Source: Streptomyces sp. Je 1-79
GTDB taxonomy: Bacteria; Actinomycetota; Actinomycetes; Streptomycetales; Streptomycetaceae
Assembly: GCF_025195125.1 (NCBI RefSeq)
Contig: NZ_JAMGSL010000020.1
Coordinates: 72,649 to 117,772, forward strand
Length of the DNA stretch: 45,124 nucleotides
Direction: 5' to 3'
In this document: piece after piece, positions 24,926 to 33,520 of the stretch
Position numbering within the stretch: the stretch's first letter is position 1
Layout of the letters: each line of letters begins with the position of its first letter
Notes under the pieces: generated by a model
Told to the model about the DNA's origin: nothing
What the model saw: only the letters and a program-made list of their open reading frames with translations
The model's database searches: none
Made by a program: the position numbers and the translations under genes

Positions 24926-26088
24926 GCACGTCGCATCTCCTTTCTCGCCTCGGGTCGCCTCTTGGGGGCGAGGCGACGGCCGCCCTGTTCGTACGTACGG
25001 AACGCGGCGACGCACACCAGCAGCGCGAGCGCGAAGAGCGGCAGCCAGGCCAGTCGGGCCAGGACCCAGCCGTACCCGTCGGGCACGGTGTGCAGGCCGG
25101 GGAGCGGGCCGTGGCCGAGGAGTTCGCCGGCCATGAGACCGGTGGCGGTGACGGCGATCATCGCGGTCTGGTGCCAGAGGAAGACGGTCATCGCACCGAG
25201 GTTGAGCAGTGCCACCGCGGCCCAGGCGGCGGGTCGGCGCAGGGCCCGGCGCAGCGGGCCGAGCAGCAGCAGGGCTCCGCCGCACTGGGCGAGGCCGAAG
25301 GCGACGGCGGCGAGCGTGGGCGGGTTGAGGTTGGACGTCGGCGCGCCGGGCACGCCGACCATGGAGCCGGGGTAGCCGGCGCAGAGGACGAGGAGGGCGG
25401 TCGCCGCGGCTCCGCCGAGCAGCAGGACCCAGCCGGTCGTCCGGGCCTTGAGCCCGTGTCGTGACCAGGCCGTGCCCAGGCAGTACGGCACGAGCCAGCC
25501 GGCGGCCACGTTGATCCAGCCGAGCCAGGCCGGTCCGTCGAGGCCGAAGCGGATCACGTCGACGTGGATGACGACGGCGAGGGGCCAGAGCGGGTGGATG
25601 CGGGCGACGAGCGGGGTCGCCGCCGTGAGCGCGGCGAAGACGAGCAGGAACCAGAGCGGGGAGAGCACCAGCTTGCCCAGGGCGTACACGGTCGGCCACG
25701 GCACACCGGTGGCGAGCATGGCGAGCGTCGCGACGATCCAGACCGCGAGCACGGCGGCGACGGGCCCGAAGAGCCGTCCCAGCCGGGCCGCGATCCAGTG
25801 GCGGTAGCTCTCCTGCCTGGCACGGGAGGCGGCGTGGCTCCTGGCGCCCACCTGCCCGCCGACCAGGAAGAAGACGGCCAGCGTCTGGAACACCCAGGAG
25901 ACGGGGGTGAATTCGGGCAGTTCCTGCAAGGGGCTGGCCACGCGGACCGTGCCGCTGTCGGCGATCAGGGCGGTCACGAGCCAGTGGCCGAGGACCACGC
26001 CGAGGATGGCGAGGCCACGCAGGGCGTCAAGGGCGCGGTCGCGGCCCGGCGGGGTGGCGGCCTCGATACGGCGGACGAGTTCACGCAT
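24922..26088 (-). CDS. Acyltransferase-3 family membrane protein
   Basis: A 388-residue integral membrane protein with about ten transmembrane helices. The family signature is at the start: RDRALDALRGLAILGVVLGHWLV, with the conserved Arg and His of acyltransferase 3 proteins, which transfer acyl groups from the cytoplasm to exported or surface glycans and lipids. I choose the ATG at 26088 with GGGAG 7 nt upstream; an ATG at 26121 would overlap the preceding gene by 41 nt. It overlaps the hydrolase gene by 8 nt, suggesting coupling. The stop codon TAG is the CTAG of the MITE, so the basic C-terminal tail (KRRPEARKEMRRA) may have lost or gained residues. Confidence 0.88.
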   Translation of the reverse strand: MRELVRRIEAATPPGRDRALDALRGLAILGVVLGHWLVTALIADSGTVRVASPLQELPEFTPVSWVFQTLAVFFLVGGQVGARSHAASRARQESYRHWIAARLGRLFGPVAAVLAVWIVATLAMLATGVPWPTVYALGKLVLSPLWFLLVFAALTAATPLVARIHPLWPLAVVIHVDVIRFGLDGPAWLGWINVAAGWLVPYCLGTAWSRHGLKARTTGWVLLLGGAAATALLVLCAGYPGSMVGVPGAPTSNLNPPTLAAVAFGLAQCGGALLLLGPLRRALRRPAAWAAVALLNLGAMTVFLWHQTAMIAVTATGLMAGELLGHGPLPGLHTVPDGYGWVLARLAWLPLFALALLVCVAAFRTYEQGGRRLAPKRRPEARKEMRRA

Positions 26089-27031
26089 CGGCCGGCTCCC
26101 GTCCCATGACGATGCTCGCAAGCTGCTTCAGCGGTACGGAGCCGGGGACGAGGTAGTCGCTGTGTCCGCCGTCGCCGGCGTCGAAGACCCGGGCGCCGAA
26201 CTCCGGTGCGAGGGGGTCGGTGCCGAATCCCAGCTCTCCGAAGGGCAGGGGCACGCGGAGGTGGGGCACCCGGGCGATCCAGTCGGACTCGCCGCGCCCG
26301 GCCCAGACGGGGGCCGCGGTGCGCAGCTCCGCTGCGCTGTCGGCGCCGGTGCCCGGGCTGCCGTAGAGGACGATGCCGGCGACGGGGAGCCCGGGCGCCG
26401 CCTTGGCGCAGACGACAGAGCCGTAGGAGTGGCAGAGGAGGGTGAGGCGGGCGGCGGGCTTGGCGGTCCTCAACTCCCCGACGAAGGCCCGCAGTCCGGG
26501 GGCCGCCTCCTCGGCCCGCCCGGGGGTGACCGCGGCCGCGCTCGCGGTGGCGGGGGTGGCGTAGCCGAGCCAGGCGAGGACGGCGGCGCGCTCCCCCAGC
26601 TGCCGTTGGAGTGCGACGGCGCCGTCCCGGAAGCGCTCGCTGCCGAGCGCGGTGTCGGAGCCGGGGACTAGGACGGCGATGTGTTCGGCGCTCGCGAGGT
26701 CGCCGACGACCTCGACGCTGCGGCCGCCGTCGCGGCCGTCGAAGGAGAGGAAGTGGCGGTTCGGGCCCGCCATGGCGCGCAGGGCGGCGGCCCGCTTCCG
26801 GTCGCCGTAGTCGGCCGCGGTGCGTTCGGCGGCGCGGACGGCGTCCCGGTTGGCGGCGTACCGCGCGTCGAGGGCCGCCGCCGTGACCCGGGCGAGGGGG
26901 CCGAGTTCGGCCGGTGCGGGCGCCGGGACGGCCGCCGGGCGCGCGGCGCCCGCCGTCGGCACCGCCACCGACGCGGTGACGAGTGCGGCGAGCAGGGTGC
27001 GGCGCAGGCGGCTGCGCTGGCGGGACGCCAT
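26081..27031 (-). CDS. Secreted alpha/beta hydrolase (DUF1023-like)
   Basis: A 316-residue exported hydrolase. A basic N-terminus (SRQRSRLRRTL) precedes a signal peptide ending near ARPAAVP. The catalytic domain has the DUF1023-like features HIAVLVPGSDT (oxyanion strand), the nucleophile elbow LLCHSYGSVV (Ser in H-S-Y-G-S), a later Asp (GRGESDWI) and His in DGGHSDYL. The substrate is likely an ester or lipid, unproven. It is transcribed with the acyltransferase, so the pair may attach and remove acyl groups on the same surface molecule; that is inference. A short untranslated region with no clear promoter precedes it. Confidence 0.83.
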   Translation of the reverse strand: MASRQRSRLRRTLLAALVTASVAVPTAGAARPAAVPAPAPAELGPLARVTAAALDARYAANRDAVRAAERTAADYGDRKRAAALRAMAGPNRHFLSFDGRDGGRSVEVVGDLASAEHIAVLVPGSDTALGSERFRDGAVALQRQLGERAAVLAWLGYATPATASAAAVTPGRAEEAAPGLRAFVGELRTAKPAARLTLLCHSYGSVVCAKAAPGLPVAGIVLYGSPGTGADSAAELRTAAPVWAGRGESDWIARVPHLRVPLPFGELGFGTDPLAPEFGARVFDAGDGGHSDYLVPGSVPLKQLASIVMGREPADA

Positions 27032-27230
27032 GGTGTGGTCCTTCCGTACCGGACGAGGTGTTTCGTTCCGGTACCGAACGTATGGATCACGCCTTGTGGT
27101 CGGCGTCCCGCCGGAGGGGGCAGTCGGCGGGTAGCTCTGAAGTACTACGGGTAGGGGCGGGGCGCCTGGAGGCCGCGGCGCTCATGAGCCGGCGGTACCT
27201 CAGGAGGCCGCCTCACGTGCCGACTTCGCG

Positions 27231-27411
27231 TCATCGGACCTGCTCGTGGCGCAAGAGCACCACTCCCTTGCCGAAGGGCCGGGTGCCGGTGAAGGTGAGC
27301 GGCGCCGCGAAGTCGGTGGGGGCCGGAACAGGGGCTTGCCCCGGCCGATGAGGACGGGGTGGGCCAGGATGTGGAACTCGTCGATCAGGTCGTGTTCCCG
27401 CTGGTGCGGTT
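27231..27411 (-). pseudogene. Fragment of a dihydrofolate reductase-like (RibD_C) gene
   Basis: Only the last third of the gene remains. One frame reads LIDEFHILAHPVLIGRGKPLF, typical of the C-terminal part of dihydrofolate-reductase-family proteins; about 27320 the match jumps to a second frame reading PAPTDFAAPLTFTGTRP then FGKGVVLLRHEQVR and a stop at 27231. So there is one frameshift, and the 5' part was lost next to the 2Fe-2S gene that starts the adjoining operon end. No start codon or Shine-Dalgarno site is associated. It marks a recombination junction. Confidence 0.75.
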
Positions 27412-27415
27412 CTCT

Positions 27416-27895
27416 TCAGGGCATGCGGCGGGCTCCCGCCACGATCGCCTCACGGATCCGGTTGTAGGTGCCGCAGCGGCAGATGTTGCGGATTTCGTCG
27501 AGGTCGGCCTCGTCGATCTCCCGCCCGGCCTCGCGGGCCCCGCGGACCTTGGCGACGGCCGTCATGATCTGTCCGGGCTGGCAGTAGCCGCACTGGGCGA
27601 CGTCGAGATCCAGCCAGGCCTCCTGCATGGGGTGGAGCTCCTCGCCGACGGTCGCGGGCAGGCCCTCGATGGTGGTGATCTCGTCGGTGGGGGCGATGTC
27701 CTTGACCGGCACGGAGCAGGGGTTGAACGCCCTGCCGTTGATGTGGCTGGTGCACGCCTGGCAGACGCCCAGCCCGCAGCCGTACTTGGGTCCCGTGACG
27801 CCGAGGACGTCCCGGAGCACCCACAGCAGCCGGACGTCGTCCTCGACGTCGGCCGTGACGGCCTTGCCGTTGAGGATGAAGGTGTGGTGCGGCAC
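27416..27895 (-). CDS. [2Fe-2S] subunit of a molybdenum hydroxylase (IorA-like)
   Basis: A 159-residue electron-transfer subunit. The plant-type ferredoxin cluster is GPKYGCGLGVCQACT with a later Cys in FNPC, and the second cluster domain has CGYCQPGQ and ICRCGTY, the usual four-cysteine arrangement of xanthine dehydrogenase family small subunits. It passes electrons from the molybdenum subunit encoded just upstream (25 nt away). I chose the GTG at 27895 with AGGAGCAGGAG about 5 nt before it. No FAD subunit gene is present, as in isoquinoline 1-oxidoreductase and related two-subunit enzymes, which use an external acceptor. Confidence 0.9.
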   Translation of the reverse strand: MPHHTFILNGKAVTADVEDDVRLLWVLRDVLGVTGPKYGCGLGVCQACTSHINGRAFNPCSVPVKDIAPTDEITTIEGLPATVGEELHPMQEAWLDLDVAQCGYCQPGQIMTAVAKVRGAREAGREIDEADLDEIRNICRCGTYNRIREAIVAGARRMP

Positions 27896-27920
27896 GGTGG
27901 CTCCTGCTCCTAGGGGATGT

Positions 27921-30281
27921 CTAGAACGCGCGGTCGAGGCCGTCGACCGGCGAGGCGGGGATCGGCGGGGTGGTGGGCAGCGGCTCGAATCCGAGCGGTT
28001 CGGCGTGGTTGACGGGGAAGGTCGTCGGCATGGTGCCGGTGGCCCTGCCGTACGCGCAGGCGACCGCGGCCATCGCGCCCGCGACGGCCAGCTCACCGGC
28101 GCCGCCCGGCCGGTCCGACGTCGCGGGCATGACGACGATCTCCAGCTCGGGCGGGGTGTTCCACTGCCGGGTGTAGAAGTAGTTGTCCCAGCTCCCCTCC
28201 TGGAAGTGGCCGTCCCGGAGGTGGAGGCCCGAGGTGAGGGTGACGGCGATGCCGTCGATGATGCCGCCCATCATCTGGGCCTCGAGACCGCGCGGGTTGA
28301 CCGCGAGGCCGACGTCGACGGCGCAGACGACCTTGGTGACGCGCGGCCCGGTGTACGCGTCGTGGATCCTGCGGCCGGTCGTCTCGGGACGGCAGTCGAT
28401 CTCGGCGAGGACGGCGACGACGGAGTGGTACTCGGGGTGGACGGCGATCCCCTGGGCCATCCCGGCGGGCAGGGACCGCCCCCACTCCCCCACCTCGGCG
28501 ACCTTGTCCAGTACGGCCCGGGCGCGCTCGTCCTTGAGGTGGCGGCGGCGGAACGCGTAGGCGTCCTTGCCCGTCCGCCGGGCCAGTTCGTCCACGACGA
28601 GCTCCTGCGCGCAGCGGACGTTGGGCGAGTAGATGTTGCGCATGGAGCCGGTGTTGAAGCCCTTGTCGGTCTCGCTGAGCAGCTGGGTGGTGACTCCGAA
28701 GTGGTACGGGCTCTGCTGGGTCAGCTGGAAGATCGTCTCGGAGAAGGTGAGGTCGCCGACGGGGAGCCGGGCGGCCGCGGAGGTGATGATCTCGCCGAGG
28801 CCGTGGCCGAAGTCCGTGGCGACGGAGGTGTGGCGCTGCTCGTACGTCAGCACGTCGCCGAGCGTGTACGTGGCGCGGACCCGGGACGTCGACATGGGGT
28901 GCGTCCGGCCCTGGCGGAAGTCGTCGGTGCGGTGCCACATCAGCTTCACGGGCTTGCCCATGGCCCGGGAGGTCTCGGCGGCCTCACGGGCCGCGTCGTG
29001 GAACAGCTTGCGGCCGAACGAGCCGCCGCCCTCGGTGACATGGACCTTCACGGCGCCGACCGGGAGACCTAGCTCCAGGGCGATCTGCTCCTGGGCGACG
29101 ACGGGCGACTTCAGGCTTGCCCAGATCTCGGCCGAGTCCGTCCGCACGTCGGCGATCGCGCAGTTGGTCTCCAGGGCGCTGTTGCTGGCGAAGTGGAAGG
29201 TGAAGCGGGCGTCGACGGCCTTGGTCAGCAAGGGCAGCGGCGGGACGACGAGGGGGAGTTCGGCGGCGCGCAGTTTCCGTAGGACGGTCGCGTCCGAGTC
29301 GCCCTCGGCGGTGCCGGGCCCCCAGGTGACCTTCAGCGCGCGGACGGCATCGATGCACTGGCCGAAGGTACGGCCGCGGACGGCGACGCCGGTGGAGATC
29401 CGTACGACGTCGGTGATGCCGGGCATGGCCCGGACCTCGTCCGCGTTGTCGACGGAGCGGACGGTGCCGTTGATCGTGGGCGGCCTGCAGACCATGGTCG
29501 GCAGCGCGCCCGGCACCTGGAGGTCCATGGCGAACTTCTTGCGCCCCGTCACGGCTTCCAGGGCGTCGATCCGCCGCTGCGCGGTGCCGATGACCTTGAA
29601 CTCGGCGGGCTTCTTGAGGGCGACGCCGACCGCGGTGTCGGTGCCGGAGGCCGCCTTCGCGGCGAGTTCGCCGTAGGTGAGGCTCCGGCCCGTCGCCGAG
29701 GAGACGATCGCCCCGGCCTTGGCGGTGAGCGAGCCCACCAGCTCCCCGAGCTCCAGCGCGGCGGCGCGCAGCAGCCGTCCCCGGGCGACGGCAGCGGCGA
29801 CCCGGATGGGAGTGAAGGTCGAGATGGTGGTGTTGGAGCCCCCGGTGAGCTGGTTGAACAGCAGCTCCGGGCGGGCAGGCGCGAGGGTGACACGGACCTT
29901 TTCCAGCGGAAGGTCGAGCTCCTCCGCGATCAGCATCGCGCTGGAGGTGGTGATGCCCTGGCCGACCTCCGCCCTGGGCAGGGCGAAGGAGGCGGAGCCG
30001 TCCGGGTCGATCCGGATGGTGATCAGGTTCGCGGTGGGCAGCGCGGCGTGCGTGAGCATGTCGTTGAGGTCGTAGATCTCGGAAGGACCGGGCAGCGAGG
30101 GCACCAGGGCGGGTGTCGCCGCCACCGCCGGAGCGGGGGCCAGGGCCGCCTCGCCGAGCTGCGCGGCGACCGTGAGGGTCGGTGCGGCCAGGACGTAGCC
30201 GAGGAACCGGCGCCGGCCCACGCCGTCGCCCGGCGCGGACGCCTCCTGCGGATCCTGCTGCGCTTCGTCGCGCGCTGTCAT
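27921..30281 (-). CDS. Molybdopterin-binding aldehyde/isoquinoline oxidoreductase large subunit (IorB-like)
   Basis: A 786-residue catalytic subunit of the xanthine dehydrogenase family. A twin-arginine signal GRRRFLGYVLAAPTLTVAAQ near 22-41 indicates folded, cofactor-loaded export. Recognisable family segments include PRAEVGQGITTSSAMLIAEEL, TVALKEVAEFK-like KKPAEFKVIG, TGGSNTT near the start of the catalytic part and GGGSFGRKLFHDAA before the active-site region. The size and gene order (large then small) fit IorB/IorA. The oxidised substrate cannot be told from the sequence. A XdhC-like maturation gene is not visible nearby. The N-terminal signal and cofactor need imply Moco synthesis elsewhere in the genome. 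Confidence 0.88.
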   Translation of the reverse strand: MTARDEAQQDPQEASAPGDGVGRRRFLGYVLAAPTLTVAAQLGEAALAPAPAVAATPALVPSLPGPSEIYDLNDMLTHAALPTANLITIRIDPDGSASFALPRAEVGQGITTSSAMLIAEELDLPLEKVRVTLAPARPELLFNQLTGGSNTTISTFTPIRVAAAVARGRLLRAAALELGELVGSLTAKAGAIVSSATGRSLTYGELAAKAASGTDTAVGVALKKPAEFKVIGTAQRRIDALEAVTGRKKFAMDLQVPGALPTMVCRPPTINGTVRSVDNADEVRAMPGITDVVRISTGVAVRGRTFGQCIDAVRALKVTWGPGTAEGDSDATVLRKLRAAELPLVVPPLPLLTKAVDARFTFHFASNSALETNCAIADVRTDSAEIWASLKSPVVAQEQIALELGLPVGAVKVHVTEGGGSFGRKLFHDAAREAAETSRAMGKPVKLMWHRTDDFRQGRTHPMSTSRVRATYTLGDVLTYEQRHTSVATDFGHGLGEIITSAAARLPVGDLTFSETIFQLTQQSPYHFGVTTQLLSETDKGFNTGSMRNIYSPNVRCAQELVVDELARRTGKDAYAFRRRHLKDERARAVLDKVAEVGEWGRSLPAGMAQGIAVHPEYHSVVAVLAEIDCRPETTGRRIHDAYTGPRVTKVVCAVDVGLAVNPRGLEAQMMGGIIDGIAVTLTSGLHLRDGHFQEGSWDNYFYTRQWNTPPELEIVVMPATSDRPGGAGELAVAGAMAAVACAYGRATGTMPTTFPVNHAEPLGFEPLPTTPPIPASPVDGLDRAF

Positions 30282-30540
30282 CGGCTGCCCTCTCGACGAA
30301 CCTCGGAGTCGGACGGATCATCGCGCACGCGGCGCCGCGCGGGGTCCGGAACGGCTCAGCATTCACTCCGGGCCCGCCAATCCCTCACTCGGAGCGGGGC
30401 GGAAGCGAGGGGAAGTGGGGGGGGAGGAAAGGCGGGGGACGCGGGAGGGGGAAGCCGGGGGGCGCGGGGGAATAGCGCACGCGGACCGTCGGTTCCGGTC
30501 TTGCGTGGCACCTCGTCGCACCCGCTCGGAAGGACGTTCC

Positions 30541-31203
30541 ATGAAGATCGGCATCATCGGCGCAGGCAACATCGGCGGCAACCTCACCCGCCGTCTCGCG
30601 GCGCTCGGTCACGACGTGTCCGTGGCCAACTCCCGTGGCCCCGAAACCCTGACGGCGCTCGCCGAGGAGACCGGAGCGACTCCCGTCACGGTCGGTGAGG
30701 CGGCGCGTGGCGCCGAGGTCGTGATCGTGACCGTCCCGCTGAAGGCCGTCCCGGACCTTCCCTCGGGCCTGTTCGACGGCGCCGCGCAGGGCTTCGCCGT
30801 CATCGACACCAACAACTACTACCCGCAGCAGCGCGACGGCCGGATCGCCGCGATCGAGGACGACGGCCTGACCGAGAGCCGCTGGACCGAGCAGCACCTC
30901 GGCCACCCGGTGATCAAGGCCTTCAACGGCACCTACGCCCAGGACATCCTGGACAGGCCCCTCCCGGCCGGCGACCCGGAGCGGATCGCGCTTCCCGTGG
31001 CGGGCGACGACGAGGTCGCCAAGAAGACGGTCCGCGCCCTCATCGACGAGCTGGGCTTCGACACGGTCGACGCGGGCGGCATCGACGACTCCTGGCGCCA
31101 GCAGCCCGAAACCCCGGTCTACGGCCTGCGGGCCGGAGCCGAAGCGGTCGCGAAGGCCCTCGCCGAGGCCTCGCCGGAGCGGCCCGCATCGTTCCGCGGC
31201 TGA
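30541..31203 (+). CDS. NADPH-dependent F420 reductase-like NAD(P)-binding protein
   Basis: A 220-residue Rossmann-fold protein with a dinucleotide-binding motif GAGNIGGNL at 7-15 and the segment VANSRGPETL, which in F420H2:NADP oxidoreductases binds NADPH phosphate. Later blocks (VIVTVPLKAVPDLP; VIDTNNYYPQQRDG; GHPVIKAFNGTYAQDI; ALPVAGDDEVAKKTV) match the same family as FNO/NpdG. It likely moves electrons between NADPH and coenzyme F420 or a related cofactor. Length is typical. The ATG at 30541 follows GGAAGGA about 6 nt upstream. It is divergent from the molybdenum hydroxylase operon. Confidence 0.82.
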   Translation: MKIGIIGAGNIGGNLTRRLAALGHDVSVANSRGPETLTALAEETGATPVTVGEAARGAEVVIVTVPLKAVPDLPSGLFDGAAQGFAVIDTNNYYPQQRDGRIAAIEDDGLTESRWTEQHLGHPVIKAFNGTYAQDILDRPLPAGDPERIALPVAGDDEVAKKTVRALIDELGFDTVDAGGIDDSWRQQPETPVYGLRAGAEAVAKALAEASPERPASFRG

Positions 31204-31284
31204 ACGACTCCCCGGGAGCCCCGGACCACTCGTCGGGACCAGCCGTCCGGGGCGGAGCACGCCCGCCCGCCCCGGGCGCGGGGG

Positions 31285-32289
31285 TCAGTCGGCGTACTCG
31301 GCCTTCGGCGGGCCCTGCGGCTGAGCACCGAGGGTCGGGGCGAGCCATCGGTCGTACGAGACCATCCAGGGGCTGCGCGCACCGCCCTCCCGGTAGTCCT
31401 CAAGGATCGCGTTGACCCGGCGGACCAGGTCGGTGTCGTCCTTGTTCATGGCGACGCCGTAGAGCGAGGTGTCGAGGCGCGGCCCGACCAGCCGGAGCGT
31501 GGGGTCCTGGGCGACGAGCCCGGCGGCGAGGGTGGCGTGGGTGAGGACGGCCTCGACGCTCCCCTGCTGGAGCTCGACAAGGCAGTCCAGATGGCTCGCG
31601 GTCTCGACGGCGACGGCGCCGGTCCCGGACGAACTCAGCAGGGCGGAGGCCGAACTGCCCTTGCTCAGACAGACGCGCCGACCCTTCAGCTTCGCGTCGA
31701 AGCCCTCGATCCCGGAGCCCTCGCCGACAAGAAGGCGATGGCCGGTCTCGAAGTACACACTGGAGAACGCGACGTCGGCGAGCCGCTCGCAGGTGATGCT
31801 CATCGTGCGCACGATCACGTCGACCTGGCGTGCCTGGAGGCGGGGAATCCGCTGGCTGGGCGGCATGCTGACGAAGCGGACCGTGGCCTTGGGGCCGAGG
31901 ATGTCGCGGGCGATCGCCCGCACCAGGTCGACGTCGAATCCGACCGGTTGCTGGGAGCCAGGATCCAGCGAGGCCCAGAGATAGCTGTTGAGGTCCACAC
32001 CCGCGACGAGATGGCCGCGCTCACGGATGCGCCGGACGGCCTCGCCGTCTACCCGTGCGGGACGCGGACTGGCCCGCCGTGGGTCGCAGGACGGAGCGCG
32101 GTCGGGCGGCGAGGCGGGGGGCCGGGCAGCGGTCGGACGTGAAGCGGCGGAAGGGCCTGCCGCGACGGCGGCGGCCGGGGCCGTGGTCAGGAGGCTGGCC
32201 ATGAGCAGCAGCCAGAGCGCTGCGCGGCCGCTCAAGCGGTTCTTCCTCCGCCGTACCGACCACCCGGATCCAGCAGTCACACGCCTCAC
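31285..32289 (-). CDS. GlnH-like extracellular amino-acid-binding protein
   Basis: A 334-residue solute-binding protein of the SBP_bac_3 (glutamate/glutamine) family. A signal or anchor segment ALWLLLMASLLTTAPAAAVAA and a Pro/Ala-rich linker precede the binding domain, with family blocks LVAGVDLNSYLWASLD, GFDVDLVRAIARDIL, RVCLSKGSSASALL and HLDCLVELQQGSVEAVLTH. There is no lipobox. The type with this extended N-terminus is in actinobacteria the GlnH partner of the sensor GlnX and the kinase PknG (order glnX-glnH-pknG in Mycobacterium). Here a GlnX-like start lies just upstream, but no pknG follows; the next gene is unrelated and convergent. The GTG start at 32289 is uncertain, with GTG alternatives just downstream. 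Confidence 0.75.
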   Translation of the reverse strand: MRRVTAGSGWSVRRRKNRLSGRAALWLLLMASLLTTAPAAAVAAGPSAASRPTAARPPASPPDRAPSCDPRRASPRPARVDGEAVRRIRERGHLVAGVDLNSYLWASLDPGSQQPVGFDVDLVRAIARDILGPKATVRFVSMPPSQRIPRLQARQVDVIVRTMSITCERLADVAFSSVYFETGHRLLVGEGSGIEGFDAKLKGRRVCLSKGSSASALLSSSGTGAVAVETASHLDCLVELQQGSVEAVLTHATLAAGLVAQDPTLRLVGPRLDTSLYGVAMNKDDTDLVRRVNAILEDYREGGARSPWMVSYDRWLAPTLGAQPQGPPKAEYAD

Positions 32290-32380
32290 CCCCGCAGCCG
32301 ACTCCCCTACCCCAAGGCTACGCAGCCGCGCCCCAACGCAGGGGGAGATACGGGGAGTTGGTCTGGAGTTGGTACGTGCT

Positions 32381-32755
32381 TCACCGACGCCGGAGGCCCG
32401 GCAGAGCGGGAAGCGCGGGAAGGGACGGCAGGGAAGGGAGCGCAGGGAGGGACGGAAGGGCCGGCAAGGACGGGAGCACGGACCGGGAAGACCGGGCGGA
32501 CACCGCGCGTGTCCGGCCGAAGGCCAGGCTCCTGCCGCGCTCGCGCGTCGGCCGTACGGCGCGCAACTGGCAGCGGGAGAGACGGGCGCGCTGACCGCCG
32601 CTCGTGATCAGGGCGTTGACCGGCGCCATCGGGTCCGCTCCCACGCTCCTCGCCAGCAGCATGCCGACGACGAGCGGAAGCACCGCGACCGCCAGCGCCG
32701 AGCCGGTGGTCGTGACGTGCTGGATGCGGCGGGTGCGCCGGGCGTCCGAGATCAT
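32381..32755 (-). pseudogene. Truncated GlnX-like membrane sensor gene
   Basis: The ATG at 32755 opens a frame encoding MISDARRTRRIQHVTTTG, a transmembrane helix SALAVAVLPLVVGMLLARS and the segment GADPMAPVNALITSGGQRARLS, which looks like the N-terminus and first extracellular part of the GlnX-type membrane protein that accompanies GlnH. After about residue 60 the frame turns into Arg/Ser/Pro low-complexity sequence (LPSLPALPSLPALPSLP) from a purine-rich tract and ends at 32381. The rest of the protein, including the second membrane segment, is missing. I infer a deletion; the family identification is from memory and moderate. Confidence 0.5.
32390..32520. repeat. Purine-rich low-complexity tract
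   Basis: The plus strand here is dominated by G and A in short repeats such as GGGAAGG and AGGGAGGGA, with few pyrimidines. On the minus strand it reads as Leu-Pro-Ala/Ser repeats, unlike neighbouring genes. It lies within the broken end of the GlnX-like gene and could be slippage-prone or form triplex or G-rich structures. Confidence 0.6.
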
Positions 32756-32819
32756 GGTCCTATTCGACCAGCGCGAGCGGGGGGCCGGGTATCGGACGAC
32801 GTACTCAACCGGGCCGCCG

Positions 32820-32859
32820 CACGTACTCACGTCGGAGCCGTCGGCACGTACTCACGTCG
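32820..32859. promoter_or_regulatory. 15-bp direct repeat in a divergent promoter region
   Basis: CACGTACTCACGTCG occurs at 32820-32834 and exactly again at 32845-32859, spaced 25 nt start to start. The repeats lie between the minus-strand GlnX-like remnant (start 32755) and the plus-strand OsmC gene (start 32996). Such exact pairs in a divergent promoter region suggest a binding site for a regulator; which one is not evident. Confidence 0.5.
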
Positions 32860-32995
32860 TGCCAATCGGCCCGGGCGGGGGCAGCCGCGAGGCCGTACCG
32901 GCGCGCCCGCTTGGCGGGCCGGGGCGGGGTGGGGTTGCGTGGTCGGTCGACCGCACAGCATGGACCTGTACAGACACCGAGGAGCTCACGACACC

Positions 32996-33436
32996 ATGGC
33001 CGACTACCGCATCGAGACCGTCCGCACCGGCTACCGGCAATGGGTGGCCCGCAACGACCGGGGGGCGGAGGTGCGCATCGGAGCGGCGGACGACGCGGAC
33101 GCCCAGCCCTCGTTCACACCGGTCGAGCTGCTGCTAGCGGCCATGGGCGGCTGCGGCGGCATGGTCGTGGACCGGACGGCGCGCGCCGTGGACCACGACG
33201 ACCTGCGGATCGTCGTGGAGTCGGTCTCCGGGCCGGAGGACGACGGACGGGTGGGCCGGATCAGGGTCAGTTACGAGTTCGAGCTGCCCGAGAGCAACCC
33301 GAAGGCCGCCGAGGTCTTCGCGCGCGGAGTGCGGCTGACGCACGAGAAGTTCTGCACGGTGAGCCGTACCGTCGAGCACGGCGCGACGGTGGAGGCGGTC
33401 CTGCCCGACGGCACGATCGGCTTCCGGGCGGGCTGA
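32996..33436 (+). CDS. OsmC-family protein
   Basis: A 146-residue OsmC/Ohr-type protein that would reduce organic hydroperoxides with a cysteine thiol. The two expected cysteines are present: Cys in LLLAAMGGCGGMVVD near 52 and Cys in THEKFCTVSRT near 121, the latter with the downstream TVSRTVEHGA segment. ATG at 32996 follows GAGGAG about 12 nt upstream, a long spacing. The gene is divergent from the GlnX-like remnant and ends with a strong terminator. Confidence 0.88.
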   Translation: MADYRIETVRTGYRQWVARNDRGAEVRIGAADDADAQPSFTPVELLLAAMGGCGGMVVDRTARAVDHDDLRIVVESVSGPEDDGRVGRIRVSYEFELPESNPKAAEVFARGVRLTHEKFCTVSRTVEHGATVEAVLPDGTIGFRAG

Positions 33437-33457
33437 GCCGCGGCCGCGGCTGTTTTT
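33436..33457 (+). terminator. Intrinsic terminator of the OsmC gene
   Basis: Perfect palindrome AGCCGCGGCCGCGGCT at 33436-33451 overlapping the stop codon and followed immediately by GTTTTTG. The T run is rare in this GC-rich region and makes this a textbook rho-independent terminator. Confidence 0.85.
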
Positions 33458-33520
33458 GCGGCTACGGCTACCCTTACGGCCGCCCACGCGAGTGCGGGGC
33501 GGCCGCCCGGCACGTCCCGG

